Shown: positions 6,860 through 14,903, counted from the stretch's first letter. The stretch: 36,997 bases of DNA from Blautia sp. (GCA_023663685.1 JAMPHB010000010.1:1-36997), one strand, 5' to 3'. Made by a program: numbers and translations. Notes: generated by a model not told the origin, from the letters alone.

Positions 6860-8840
6860 CAAATATGAGCGACAGTACTTTATGCCCCCGGTCTGCGGGT
6901 ATGACTGGGTGAAGAAGGATCACATCGAGAAACCGCCGGTCTGGTGCTCTGTGGATTTGCGGGACGGGAATCAGGCGCTGATCGAGCCCATGAGCCTGGA
7001 TGAGAAGCTCGAATTTTTCCAAATGCTGGTAGATATCGGCTTTAAGGAGATTGAGGTCGGCTTTCCGGCAGCCTCGGAGACGGAATTTATCTTTATGCGC
7101 ACGCTGATCGAGCGGGATATGATTCCGGACGATGTGACTGTTCAGGTGCTGACGCAGGCGAGGGAGCATATTATCCGAAAGACCTTTGAGGCGGTGAAGG
7201 GCGCGCCCCACGCGGTGGTGCATCTGTACAATTCCACCTCTGTGGCTCAGAGAGAGCAGGTATTTAAGAAAGATAAGGAGGAGATCAAACGGCTGGCAGT
7301 GGACGGCGCGAAGCTCCTTAAAAAGCTGGCGGACGAGACAGAGGGGGATTTCTCCTTTGAGTACAGCCCGGAGAGCTTCCACGGCACGGAGGTCGAGTAC
7401 GCGCTGTCTGTCTGCAACGCGGTGCTGGACGTCTGGCAGCCGTGTGACCATAAGTCGATCATCAATATCCCGGCCACAGTGGAGACCGCCATGCCCCATG
7501 TGTTTGCGACCCAGATTGAGTATATCAGCAAGAATTTAAAATACCGGGACAATGTCGTATTGAGCCTGCATCCCCACAACGACAGAGGCTGCGGCGTCTG
7601 CGACGCAGAGCTGGGGATTCTGGCCGGAGCCGACCGCATCGAGGGAACTCTCTTCGGCAACGGCGAGCGGACGGGAAATGTGGACATTGTGACCCTCGCG
7701 ATGAATATGTTCTCCTACGGCACAGATCCGGGGCTGGATTTTTCCAATATGCCCCATATCCGGGAGACCTATGAGAGACTTACAAGAATGCATGTGGGCG
7801 ACCGCACGCCCTATGCCGGAGATCTGGTGTTCACCGCCTTTTCCGGCTCCCACCAGGACGCGATTGCAAAGGGCATGGCATGGCGCGGGGAGAAGCATCT
7901 TAAGACATGGACGGTGCCCTATCTGCCGATTGACCCCGTGGACGTGGGCAGGACATACGACGCGGACGTGATCCGCATCAACAGCCAGTCCGGCAAGGGC
8001 GGCATCAGCTACATCTTAAAAGAGAATTTCTCCATCTCCATGCCCGAAAAGATGCGGGAGGAGGTAGGCTATGCGGTGAAGCAGGTCTCGGACGAGGAGC
8101 ATAAGGAGCTTTCACCCCAGTGGGTATACAATATCTTCGAGGAGAATTATGTGAACCGGACGCCCTATTTTACGGTGGATGAGTGCCACTTTAAGCAGAC
8201 CGACGGCATCATGGCGGAGGCGACCATCGCCTTTGGCGGAAAAAAGACCATTGTGGATGCAAACGGCAATGGACGGCTGGATGCGGTGAGCAATACCATC
8301 AAGCAGTTTTTCAGCATCAGCTATGAGCTCTCCACCTACGAGGAGCACGCGCTGTCCAACGGTTCCTCCTCCAGAGCAATCGCCTATGTGGGGATTACCT
8401 GCGACGGAAAGAATTACTGGGGAGTCGGCATGGACGAGGATATTATCAAGGCATCGATCCACGCGCTGACGGTGGCGGTCAACAAGCTTCCGCAGATTGA
8501 GACCAGCGAGGGGGCAAAGGACGAGAGACTGACCGCAATGCTTAACTTTATCCAGAACAATTACCAGGAGGTCACGCTGGAGAGCATGGCGGAGCATTTC
8601 CACCTCTCCGAGCCGTATATCTCCAAGTACATCAAGGATAAGTCCGGCAGGACCTTCGGCGAGCAGGTGACGAAGATCCGTATGAAGCGGGCAAAGACGC
8701 TCTTAAAGAACGGCAATATGACCGTGGAAAATATCGCCTGCTCGGTGGGGTATCCGAATGTGGAGCATTTTAACAGAACCTTTAAAAAAGCGTTTGACAT
8801 GACTCCGATCCAGTACCGCAACGAGAGCCGGGCGAAATGA
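6846..8840 (+). CDS. leuA: 2-isopropylmalate synthase fused to a C-terminal AraC-type HTH domain
   Basis: A 664-residue protein. Residues about 30-330 are the TIM-barrel acyltransferase that condenses acetyl-CoA with 2-oxoisovalerate, the first step of leucine synthesis: DLRDGNQAL, the metal-binding HPHND block and GNGERTGNVD are intact. About 438-547 form the LeuA allosteric (leucine-sensing) domain, with AEATIAFGGK and GVGMDEDIIKASIHALTVAVNKL. About 560-660 form an AraC/XylS double helix-turn-helix: LESMAEHFHLSEPYISKYIK, then ENIACSVGYPNVEHFNRTFKKAF and MTPIQYR. The enzyme part resembles the long LeuA2 type; the DNA-binding tail is additional. No leuB, leuC or leuD is adjacent; the neighbours are Fe-S assembly genes upstream and a surface protein 20 bp downstream. 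The frame is continuous across the junction, so the fusion is real in this sequence. Confidence 0.93.
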   Translation: MKNFDKYERQYFMPPVCGYDWVKKDHIEKPPVWCSVDLRDGNQALIEPMSLDEKLEFFQMLVDIGFKEIEVGFPAASETEFIFMRTLIERDMIPDDVTVQVLTQAREHIIRKTFEAVKGAPHAVVHLYNSTSVAQREQVFKKDKEEIKRLAVDGAKLLKKLADETEGDFSFEYSPESFHGTEVEYALSVCNAVLDVWQPCDHKSIINIPATVETAMPHVFATQIEYISKNLKYRDNVVLSLHPHNDRGCGVCDAELGILAGADRIEGTLFGNGERTGNVDIVTLAMNMFSYGTDPGLDFSNMPHIRETYERLTRMHVGDRTPYAGDLVFTAFSGSHQDAIAKGMAWRGEKHLKTWTVPYLPIDPVDVGRTYDADVIRINSQSGKGGISYILKENFSISMPEKMREEVGYAVKQVSDEEHKELSPQWVYNIFEENYVNRTPYFTVDECHFKQTDGIMAEATIAFGGKKTIVDANGNGRLDAVSNTIKQFFSISYELSTYEEHALSNGSSSRAIAYVGITCDGKNYWGVGMDEDIIKASIHALTVAVNKLPQIETSEGAKDERLTAMLNFIQNNYQEVTLESMAEHFHLSEPYISKYIKDKSGRTFGEQVTKIRMKRAKTLLKNGNMTVENIACSVGYPNVEHFNRTFKKAFDMTPIQYRNESRAK

Positions 8841-8860
8841 GATAAGGAGGATACATACAT

Positions 8861-10219
8861 ATGAAAAGATTTGTAAAAAGCTTTGGCGTGGCGGCGTTTT
8901 TCCTGCTGGCACTTTTGCTTTTCCGGACGGATGCAGAGGCGGCGACAGCACCGCATATCGTGGGGCAGGAAGAGGTCATTTATTTAGATGGCAAGGATAA
9001 AATCGCCGTGCTGGGAGATAACATTATATCTGTCACATATTCCTCGGATAAGAAAACGGTGGCGACTGTGAGTAAGGACGGCGTGGTCAAACCGAAGAAG
9101 AAGGGGAAGGCTACGATCCGGGCAAAGGTCACCTATAAGAAAAATGGAAAGAAGACGACCAAAACCCTCAAGTATCAGGTGCAGGTGCTGGGAAAGTCCA
9201 CGGAGTATTTTGTATACACCAAGACGAACCGCATCCTAAGGCTTAAGGACAAGGCAAAAAAGCTTGAGAGCCTGTATATCCCCGGATATAACGCGAAGGG
9301 GAAAATTACGGCAATGTACGGAAGCTCGCTGGCGTACAATGAGAATCTCAAGCACCTCTATGTTTCAGACAATCTCGAGACCTTTGTACCCCACATAGAG
9401 GATATTTATCCCCACAGCCTGATGCATTGTCCCAATTTAAAGAGCGTCCATCTGGGGAAGAATTACGGATATTTACAGTACATGTACAACTGTCCCTCGA
9501 TTGAGCACATCACAGTGGACGAGCGCAATAAGAATTATAAGGTCGTGGACGATGTGTATTTCAGTAAGGACGGAAAGAACCTCTGCTATTATCCTGCGGG
9601 GAAACGGAACACTTCCTATGTCATACCGGAGGGGACAGAGCGCGTGTATGGATACGCCTTTTACGGCGCGCGCTATCTGCAGAGCGTTACCCTGCCGGAG
9701 ACGGTGAAATCGCTTGGGGAAGGAGCTTTTTACGCAGCCAGCCTGCGGGAAGTCCATATGCCGGAGTATGCGGCCATCAATATGGAGGAGGGCTATGTTT
9801 TTGCAGAATGCACAAATTTAAAAAGCCTCAGCCTGCCGGAGGGCGTTACGAATATTTACCGCATGTGCTGTAATTGTACAGCACTCGAGACGGTAGAGCT
9901 TCCGGCCTCGTTTTCGGATTCCTGGTGGCTGTCGTCGGCGTTTACCGGCTGCAGCAGCCTGAAAAATATTCAGCTGAAAGAGGGGTGCAGCGCCTGCAGG
10001 GTGGTCGACGGCGTGGTCTTTTCCATGGACGGCAAAGAGCTTTACCTCTATCCCGCCGGAAAAACGGATGTTGCCAGTTATACTGTGCCTGACGGCACGG
10101 AGGTAATCTGGGAGTATGCCTTTTACGATGCGGCCTGTACGGAGGTGCGGATACCGGCCTCTGTCAAAATTGAAGATGATGCCTTCAGAAAGAATACAGA
10201 TATAAAAATAATACAATAA
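8861..10219 (+). CDS. Secreted BspA-type leucine-rich-repeat protein with bacterial Ig-like domain
   Basis: A 452-residue exported protein. A signal peptide (KRFVKSFGVAAFFLLALLLF, cleavage probably after AEA at about residue 27) is followed by a BIG2-like Ig domain (about 30-110: ISVTYSSDKKTVATVSKDGVVKPKKKGKATIRAKV). Then come LRR_5 (BspA-type) repeats to the C-terminus, with units such as LQSVTLPETVKSLGEGAFY and LKSLSLPEGVTNIY. Two copies of a VVDDVYFSKDGKNLCYYPAGK-like block (about residues 225 and 383) interrupt the repeats. No LPXTG or other anchor is seen, so it is either released or held non-covalently. The ribosome site AAGGAGG is good, and the gene follows leuA by 20 bp, suggesting co-transcription. 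A role in adhesion or surface recognition is typical for the family but not shown here. Confidence 0.85.
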   Translation: MKRFVKSFGVAAFFLLALLLFRTDAEAATAPHIVGQEEVIYLDGKDKIAVLGDNIISVTYSSDKKTVATVSKDGVVKPKKKGKATIRAKVTYKKNGKKTTKTLKYQVQVLGKSTEYFVYTKTNRILRLKDKAKKLESLYIPGYNAKGKITAMYGSSLAYNENLKHLYVSDNLETFVPHIEDIYPHSLMHCPNLKSVHLGKNYGYLQYMYNCPSIEHITVDERNKNYKVVDDVYFSKDGKNLCYYPAGKRNTSYVIPEGTERVYGYAFYGARYLQSVTLPETVKSLGEGAFYAASLREVHMPEYAAINMEEGYVFAECTNLKSLSLPEGVTNIYRMCCNCTALETVELPASFSDSWWLSSAFTGCSSLKNIQLKEGCSACRVVDGVVFSMDGKELYLYPAGKTDVASYTVPDGTEVIWEYAFYDAACTEVRIPASVKIEDDAFRKNTDIKIIQ

Positions 10220-10230
10220 CAATCGTATGG

Positions 10231-10256
10231 AGCGCAGGCTGGTTTCAGCCTGCGCT
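10231..10256. terminator. Hairpin between converging genes, possible bidirectional terminator
   Basis: AGCGCAGGCT (10231-10240) and AGCCTGCGCT (10247-10256) form a perfect 10-bp stem with a 6-base loop. It lies after the stop of the LRR gene and overlaps the last codons of the converging CDF gene. Neither side has a good run of T, so termination may be weak. Confidence 0.5.
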
Positions 10257-11159
10257 ATTGTATGGGTTGACGTGCACCATCACATGCTTGACGGTGTCGA
10301 AGCGAAATTCAATATGGTCGTGGAGCCGCTCGGCAATCTCGTGGGCGTCCTTAAGGGGCAGCTCAGCGTCCACCGCAATCTCCACGTCTACATAGATTTT
10401 GGTTCCGAACACCCGGGTGCGCAGACTGTCCAGCGCAAGCACACCCTCCTCGCTGCGGATAAAATCTGCGATGATCTGCTCTGTGCCGCTGTCGCAGGCA
10501 TGATCCACCATTTTGTCCACTGCATCCTTAAAAATATCATAGGCGGCCTTCACAATAAAGACGGTGATGACGAGACTGGCAACGGGATCCAGGATGGGAA
10601 AGCCCAGCCTTGCGCCGCCGATGCCGATCAGTGCGCCGACGGAGGAGAGGGCGTCGGAGCGGTGATGCCATGCGTCCGCCATGAGAGCGGCAGAGTTGAT
10701 GCGCTTCGCGTGCACTTTTGTATACCAGAACATGGCTTCCTTGCAGATAATGGACACTACCGCCGCAAGCAGGGCGAGGAGACCGGGAGCTGCAAGCTTT
10801 TCATAGCGGCCGCCTATCACTGTGCGCAGGGCAGAGCCGCCGATCGAGAGTCCGGTGATCAGCAGAATCGTGGCGAGAATAATTGCCGCCACACACTCCA
10901 GCCGCTCGTGTCCGTAGGGGTGATCCTCATCGGCCTCCCTGGAGGAGACATAGATGCCAATAATGACCACAATGCTGGAGAATACATCGGAGGCGGAGTG
11001 CACCGCATCGGAGATCATGGCCCCGGAATGGGCGATTACGCCGGCAAACAGCTTAAATACTGAAAGCAGCAGATTGCCGGCGATACTCACGGCAGACACC
11101 CGGTTGGCGGTTTTATGGAATTCAGCGTCACTGACGCCCGCGGATATTTTTCCGTTCAT
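10245..11159 (-). CDS. Cation diffusion facilitator (CDF) family transporter
   Basis: A 304-residue divalent metal exporter of the inner membrane, expected to swap Zn2+, Fe2+, Mn2+ or similar for protons. Six hydrophobic segments are seen. The metal site of TM2 is in SDAVHSASDVFSS, that of TM5 in MADAWHHRSDALSS (HxxxD), and the family motif DHPYGHERLE follows TM2. A C-terminal cytoplasmic domain (about 205-300) includes RTRVFGTKIYVDVEIAVDAELPLKDAHEIAERLHDHI and the terminal MVHVNPYN. The start ATG at 1157-1159 of this block (11157-11159) follows GGGGGAG. It diverges from the feo operon, so metal-dependent joint control is plausible. Metal specificity cannot be read with certainty. Confidence 0.92.
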   Translation of the reverse strand: MNGKISAGVSDAEFHKTANRVSAVSIAGNLLLSVFKLFAGVIAHSGAMISDAVHSASDVFSSIVVIIGIYVSSREADEDHPYGHERLECVAAIILATILLITGLSIGGSALRTVIGGRYEKLAAPGLLALLAAVVSIICKEAMFWYTKVHAKRINSAALMADAWHHRSDALSSVGALIGIGGARLGFPILDPVASLVITVFIVKAAYDIFKDAVDKMVDHACDSGTEQIIADFIRSEEGVLALDSLRTRVFGTKIYVDVEIAVDAELPLKDAHEIAERLHDHIEFRFDTVKHVMVHVNPYNSAG

Positions 11160-11185
11160 GGCAGCTCCCCCTTATGTCTCCTATC

Positions 11186-11214
11186 ATTGTATGAATTCTT
11201 TGCGAAAATTGCAA
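11186..11214 (-). promoter_or_regulatory. Promoter of the CDF gene
   Basis: On the minus strand, TTGCAA (11209-11214) and TACAAT (11186-11191) are 17 bp apart, about 27 bp upstream of the CDF start codon. The near-palindrome CAAATTAGTT-N6-AACTATTTG at 11245-11269 lies upstream, between this promoter and the feo promoter. Confidence 0.65.
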
Positions 11215-11305
11215 TGAAAATCACACTTGTTTTCCAAGAAATGCAAATTAGTTATACAAAACTATTTGTAGCCACAGAAAACTGCACAAAAAGAAGAAAA
11301 GGTTA

Positions 11306-11336
11306 TTGACATCTAAAAAAGGTTAGTATATACTAA
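11306..11336 (+). promoter_or_regulatory. feo promoter with overlapping iron-box-like palindrome
   Basis: TTGACA (11306-11311), a 17-bp spacer and TATACT (11329-11334) form a strong promoter. The perfect 14-bp palindrome TTAGTATATACTAA (11323-11336) covers the -10 box, where a bound repressor would block polymerase. The TTAG...CTAA arms resemble DtxR/IdeR-family iron boxes, fitting an iron-uptake operon. Transcription would start near 11341, leaving a leader of about 55 bases. Confidence 0.78.
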
Positions 11337-11395
11337 TGTGTGTAAGTTACACTAAAACCAGTGAAACTATCTCATGGGAAAAGGAGGAGGAGTGT

Positions 11396-11605
11396 ATGCC
11401 ACTTACTATGTCCCCGAAGGGAGAGCAGGTTGAAATCAAGAAGATAAGCGGCAGGGAGGAGGTTCGCAGGCATCTGGAGGAGCTCGGCTTCGTGGCGGGC
11501 AGCTTTGTCACGGTGGTCGCGGAGAATGCAGGCAGCATGATCGTCAATGTCAAGGGCGCGAGAATCGCCATTGGCAGGGAGACGGCGAACCGTATTTTCG
11601 TATAA
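11396..11605 (+). CDS. feoA: FeoA family protein (first copy)
   Basis: A 69-residue SH3-fold FeoA, an accessory cytosolic protein that acts with the FeoB ferrous iron permease. The sequence shows the usual pattern: KISGREEVRRHLEELGFVAGSFVTVVAENAGSMIVNVKGARIAIGRETANRI. An in-frame ATG at 11336 lies within the promoter's -10 palindrome and cannot be translated from that transcript; the ATG at 11396 follows AAGGAGGAGG and is chosen. Thirteen bases separate it from the second feoA. Confidence 0.88.
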   Translation: MPLTMSPKGEQVEIKKISGREEVRRHLEELGFVAGSFVTVVAENAGSMIVNVKGARIAIGRETANRIFV

Positions 11606-11618
11606 GGAGGAGAGACAA

Positions 11619-11837
11619 ATGACACTGAAGGAAGCGAGGGTGGGGCAGATCCTCACGGTGAAAAGGCTGACCGGGGAAGGTCCGGTGAAGAAGAGAATTA
11701 TGGATATGGGCATCACAAAGGGCGTGGAGCTTTATGTCCGCAAGGTTGCGCCGCTGGGGGATCCGGTGGAGGTGACGGTGCGCGGCTATGAGCTGTCCCT
11801 GCGCAAGGAGGATGCGGAGATGGTTCAGGTGGAGTAA
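11619..11837 (+). CDS. feoA: FeoA family protein (second copy)
   Basis: A 72-residue FeoA with TLKEARVGQILTVKRLTGEGPVKKRIMDMGITKGVELYVRKVAPLGDPVEVTVRGYELSLRKEDAEMVQV. The G-pro-VKKRIMDMGIT and GDPVEVTVRGYELSLR blocks are the FeoA signature, and this copy is closer to the typical family than the first. The start follows AAGGAGGAG. Twin feoA genes ahead of feoB are common in Clostridia; the two may contact different parts of FeoB. A terminator-like hairpin follows before feoB. Confidence 0.93.
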   Translation: MTLKEARVGQILTVKRLTGEGPVKKRIMDMGITKGVELYVRKVAPLGDPVEVTVRGYELSLRKEDAEMVQVE

Positions 11838-11840
11838 GGG

Positions 11841-11867
11841 GGATCTGCCGGCGGGCAGACCTTTTTT
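11841..11867 (+). terminator. Intra-operon terminator between feoA2 and feoB
   Basis: GG(A)TCTGCC (11841-11849) pairs with GGCAGACC (11854-11861) around a GGCG loop, with one bulged A, and is followed by six T. It lies directly after the feoA2 stop and 83 bp before feoB, so it may reduce feoB transcription relative to feoA. Confidence 0.7.
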
Positions 11868-11877
11868 CGGGATACGG

Positions 11878-11893
11878 GTTAGCGAAAGCTAAC
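11878..11893. promoter_or_regulatory. Second TTAG-N6-CTAA palindrome / GNRA hairpin upstream of feoB
   Basis: GTTAGC-GAAA-GCTAAC. As DNA it contains TTAG-N6-CTAA (11879-11892), the same arms and spacing as the palindrome over the feo -10 box. As RNA it would be a 6-bp stem capped by a GAAA tetraloop. Either an iron-box-like operator or an mRNA hairpin is possible; no convincing promoter is seen with it. Confidence 0.4.
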
Positions 11894-11950
11894 AAATGAA
11901 AGCAAGAACGAACCATGGATAGTAACAACAAATAAAAAAGGAGAGTAGAG

Positions 11951-14467
11951 ATGTCATTAAAAATTGCACTCGCAGGAAATCCAAACTGCGGTAAGACCAC
12001 ATTATTTAATGCACTGACCGGCTCGAACCAGTATGTGGGAAACTGGCCGGGAGTGACTGTCGAGAAAAAGGAAGGAAAGCTTAAAAGCAACAAGGACGTG
12101 GTGATTTCCGACCTTCCGGGAATTTATTCCCTTTCCCCCTACACGCTGGAGGAAGTGGTGGCAAGGAATTATCTGATCGGTGAGAAGCCTGACGCCATCA
12201 TCAATATCGTGGACGGAACGAACATTGAGCGCAGCCTCTATCTGACCACACAGATTATTGAGCTGGGATTTCCGGTGGTTCTGGCGGTCAATATGATGGA
12301 TCTTGTGACTAAGAGCGGAGACAAGATTAACATTTACGCGCTTGGTGAGAAGCTGGGCTGTGAGGTCGTGGAGATTTCTGCACTCAAAGGAACAGGCGTG
12401 ACAAAGGTGGCGGAGAAGGCCGTGGAGGCGGCGCAGGCAAAGAAGGCGGTGGTGCGCGTACATAAGTTTGACGACGCTGTGGAGTCTGCCATCGCCAAAG
12501 TGGAGGATAAGCTGGGCGACAGCGTGGCCGAGAGCCAGAAGCGTTTCTTTGCAATCAAGCTATTGGAGCGTGACTCTAAGATTTTGGAGCAGATAAAGGC
12601 CGCGCCGGATGTGTCCGCGGAGATTGGGGAGCTGGAGGAGCATTTCGACGACGATACTGAGAGTATCATCACGAACGAGCGTTACAGCTATATCTCTTCG
12701 ATCATAGGCGCCTGCGTGAAAAAGTCGTCGAACAAGGAAAAACTCACCATTTCCGATAAGATTGACAAGATTGTGACAAACCGGATTCTGGCGCTTCCGA
12801 TTTTTGCGGTTGTGATGTGGCTGGTGTATTTTATCTCCATGTCAACGATTGGAGCGGCGGCTACAGACTGGACGAACGACAATCTCTTCGGGGACGGCTT
12901 CCATCTGCTGGGCATCGGCTCCGGCGCTTACGGGGAGGCGGCCGATGAGTTCGCAGAGGCGGAGACGGTCGTGAACGGCTTTTTGTCCTATGCCGGGGAG
13001 CAGGGCATGGATGTAGAGAACATAGAGGCGGCTTTGGATGCAGAGTCCGAGGATTTCGATACGGCGGCGGCAAACGCAGCTGTTTCAGACCTTGTGGCGC
13101 TCTTTGACGAGAGTTCCACCGCAAACTATCTGGTGGAGGACGAGGAGACCCTGGAGACGACCGGGGAATCTGCGGGCTACGCGGATCTGACAGCGGCTGC
13201 GGCTGTGTATGCGGACTATGACTGTGCGGCTCCCGACCCTGCGGATTACGGCGTGTGGGTGCCGGGAATCCCGGTTCTTGTGGAGTCAGGATTAAATGCA
13301 ATCCACTGTGCAGACTGGCTTTCGGGGCTGATTCTTGACGGAATCGTGGCAGGAGTTGGCGCGGTGCTGGGCTTTGTACCCCAGATGCTGGTGCTGTTCA
13401 TTCTGCTGGCTTTCTTAGAGTACTGTGGTTATATGGCGAGAATTGCCTTTATCTTAGACCGTGTATTCCGCAAATTTGGCCTTTCCGGAAAGTCCTTTAT
13501 CCCGATGCTGGTGGGTATGGGCTGCGGTGTGCCGGGCGTTATGGCCAGCCGTACCATTGAGAGCGAGAAGGATCGCCGCATGACGATTATGACGACCACC
13601 TTTATTCCCTGCGGGGCAAAGGTTCCCTTTATTGCCATGATTGCGGGCGCAATCTTTGGCGGCTCATCCCTTGTGGCGACCAGCGCTTATTTTGTAGGAA
13701 TCATCGCAATTATTTGTTCGGGAATTATGTTAAAAAAGACAAGAATGTTCGCAGGAGATCCGGCGCCCTTCGTTATGGAGCTCCCGGCTTACCACTGGCC
13801 AAAGGTCAGCTCAGTGCTTCGCAGCATGTGGGAGAGAGGCTGGTCCTTCATCAAGAAGGCGGGCACGATCATTCTTCTTTCGACGATTGTGATCTGGTTT
13901 ACGACCTACTTTGGCTTTGTGGACGGAAGCTTCACGATGCTGACAGAGGATCAGATTGATTCCAGCATCCTTGCGGCGATTGGCAATGCCATTGCATGGA
14001 TTTTTATTCCGCAGGGCTGGGGAAACTGGCAGGCGACGGTTGCCTCCATTACCGGACTTGTGGCAAAGGAAAATATTGTGGGAACCATGGGAATTCTGTA
14101 CGGCGGCGGGGACGCTACCGTATGGCAGGCACTGGGGGCGGCATTTACGACAGCCAGCGGATATTCCTTCCTCGTATTTAACCTTCTGTGTGCTCCCTGC
14201 TTTGCGGCTATGGGCGCGATCAAGCGGGAGATGAACAACGTGAAATGGTTCTGGTTTGCCATCGGCTATCAGTGCGGACTTGCGTATCTGGCGGCTCTCG
14301 TGGTATACCGTATCGGCGGACTGTTCACCGGAGCGTGCGGTTTTGGCATCTGGACGGTGGTAGCAATCGCGATTCTCGTATTGTTCGTCTACATGCTCTT
14401 CCGCAGGCCAAAGGCGCGGGAGAGCGCAAAGGGCTATGCCGGTCTTGGGAAAGCCATGAATGCATAA
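11951..14467 (+). CDS. feoB: Ferrous iron transport protein FeoB with enlarged acidic loop
   Basis: An 838-residue inner-membrane Fe2+ permease. The N-terminal G domain has G1 GNPNCGKTT (about 9-17), switch NWPGVTVEKKEG, G3 DLPGIYSLSPYTLEE and G4 NMMD, followed by a helical GDI-like region to about 275. The membrane part begins at about 276 (RILALPIFAVVMWLVYFIS). Gate motifs LVGMGCGVPGVMASR and the second Gate block FNLLCAPCFAAMGAIKREM are present. Between the first and second membrane segments, about residues 305-440 form a long, very acidic, Ala-rich insert (for example ALDAESEDFDTAAANAA), clearly longer than in standard FeoB. The start follows AAAGGAGAG. A terminator follows the stop. No feoC or Cys-rich FeoB partner is seen. 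Confidence 0.96.
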   Translation: MSLKIALAGNPNCGKTTLFNALTGSNQYVGNWPGVTVEKKEGKLKSNKDVVISDLPGIYSLSPYTLEEVVARNYLIGEKPDAIINIVDGTNIERSLYLTTQIIELGFPVVLAVNMMDLVTKSGDKINIYALGEKLGCEVVEISALKGTGVTKVAEKAVEAAQAKKAVVRVHKFDDAVESAIAKVEDKLGDSVAESQKRFFAIKLLERDSKILEQIKAAPDVSAEIGELEEHFDDDTESIITNERYSYISSIIGACVKKSSNKEKLTISDKIDKIVTNRILALPIFAVVMWLVYFISMSTIGAAATDWTNDNLFGDGFHLLGIGSGAYGEAADEFAEAETVVNGFLSYAGEQGMDVENIEAALDAESEDFDTAAANAAVSDLVALFDESSTANYLVEDEETLETTGESAGYADLTAAAAVYADYDCAAPDPADYGVWVPGIPVLVESGLNAIHCADWLSGLILDGIVAGVGAVLGFVPQMLVLFILLAFLEYCGYMARIAFILDRVFRKFGLSGKSFIPMLVGMGCGVPGVMASRTIESEKDRRMTIMTTTFIPCGAKVPFIAMIAGAIFGGSSLVATSAYFVGIIAIICSGIMLKKTRMFAGDPAPFVMELPAYHWPKVSSVLRSMWERGWSFIKKAGTIILLSTIVIWFTTYFGFVDGSFTMLTEDQIDSSILAAIGNAIAWIFIPQGWGNWQATVASITGLVAKENIVGTMGILYGGGDATVWQALGAAFTTASGYSFLVFNLLCAPCFAAMGAIKREMNNVKWFWFAIGYQCGLAYLAALVVYRIGGLFTGACGFGIWTVVAIAILVLFVYMLFRRPKARESAKGYAGLGKAMNA

Positions 14468-14470
14468 TAA

Positions 14471-14506
14471 ATTCCCGCCGTCCTGTTATGGGCGGCGGGA
14501 ATTTTT
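14471..14506 (+). terminator. Terminator of the feo operon
   Basis: ATTCCCGCCG (14471-14480) and CGGCGGGAAT (14493-14502) form a perfect 10-bp stem with a 12-base loop, followed by TTTT, just after the feoB stop. Confidence 0.9.
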
Positions 14507-14528
14507 ATCCTTTTTAAACCTTCCTAAT

Positions 14529-14580
14529 GAAAAAAGAATTGCGCAATTCCTTGATTTGACTGGATTATGCGCAATTCTTT
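14529..14580 (-). terminator. Terminator of the tRNA-Leu gene
   Basis: Arms 14533-14545 and 14568-14580 are a perfect 13-bp inverted repeat (AAAGAATTGCGCA). Read on the minus strand the hairpin is followed by a run of T (complement of 14530-14535). It lies just downstream of the tRNA 3' end. Confidence 0.8.
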
Positions 14581-14584
14581 CTAA

Positions 14585-14668
14585 TGCCGGCAGCGGGACT
14601 TGAACCCGCACGATGTTGCCATCAACAGATTTTGAGTCTGCCTCGTCTGCCAATTCCGACACGCCGGC
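14585..14668 (-). tRNA. tRNA-Leu, anticodon CAA
   Basis: An 84-nt class II tRNA on the minus strand. The acceptor stem pairs GCCGGCG with TGCCGGC (one G-U), the discriminator is A, and no CCA is encoded. The anticodon loop is CTCAAAA, giving anticodon CAA for leucine codon UUG. The long variable arm (TTGATGGCAACATC) is typical of tRNA-Leu, and the T arm has GCGGGTTCAAGTCCCGC. TATAAT-like sequence about 15 bp upstream of the 5' end is a likely -10 box. Confidence 0.95.
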
Positions 14669-14903
14669 ACGAACATATATTATACTAGCACAAGCTTCTG
14701 TAGATTTCAAGCCCCAATTTCACTCCATCTTTTTTCATTTTCTGTTTTCTTTCATACAATTTAAATTTCCAGCTGCCCTTTGACAAACATACAATTATAA
14801 TATGAATTTCGCTACGGAAATGAATAAATACTACGATTACAGCATATAATCCCAAAGAAAAGATGATTTAAACCTAAAAATTGCTTAAAAAACGCAAATC
14901 AGA

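Noticed and set aside
10227-11063. 278-residue plus-strand open frame opposite the CDF gene
   Set aside because: It mirrors the CDF coding strand, has no recognisable domain and no ribosome site; the minus-strand CDF protein is clear.
11338-11350. GTGTGTAAGTTAC shared between the feo leader and the terminator at 36955
   Set aside because: A 13-base match is expected by chance in 37 kb; the two contexts are unrelated.
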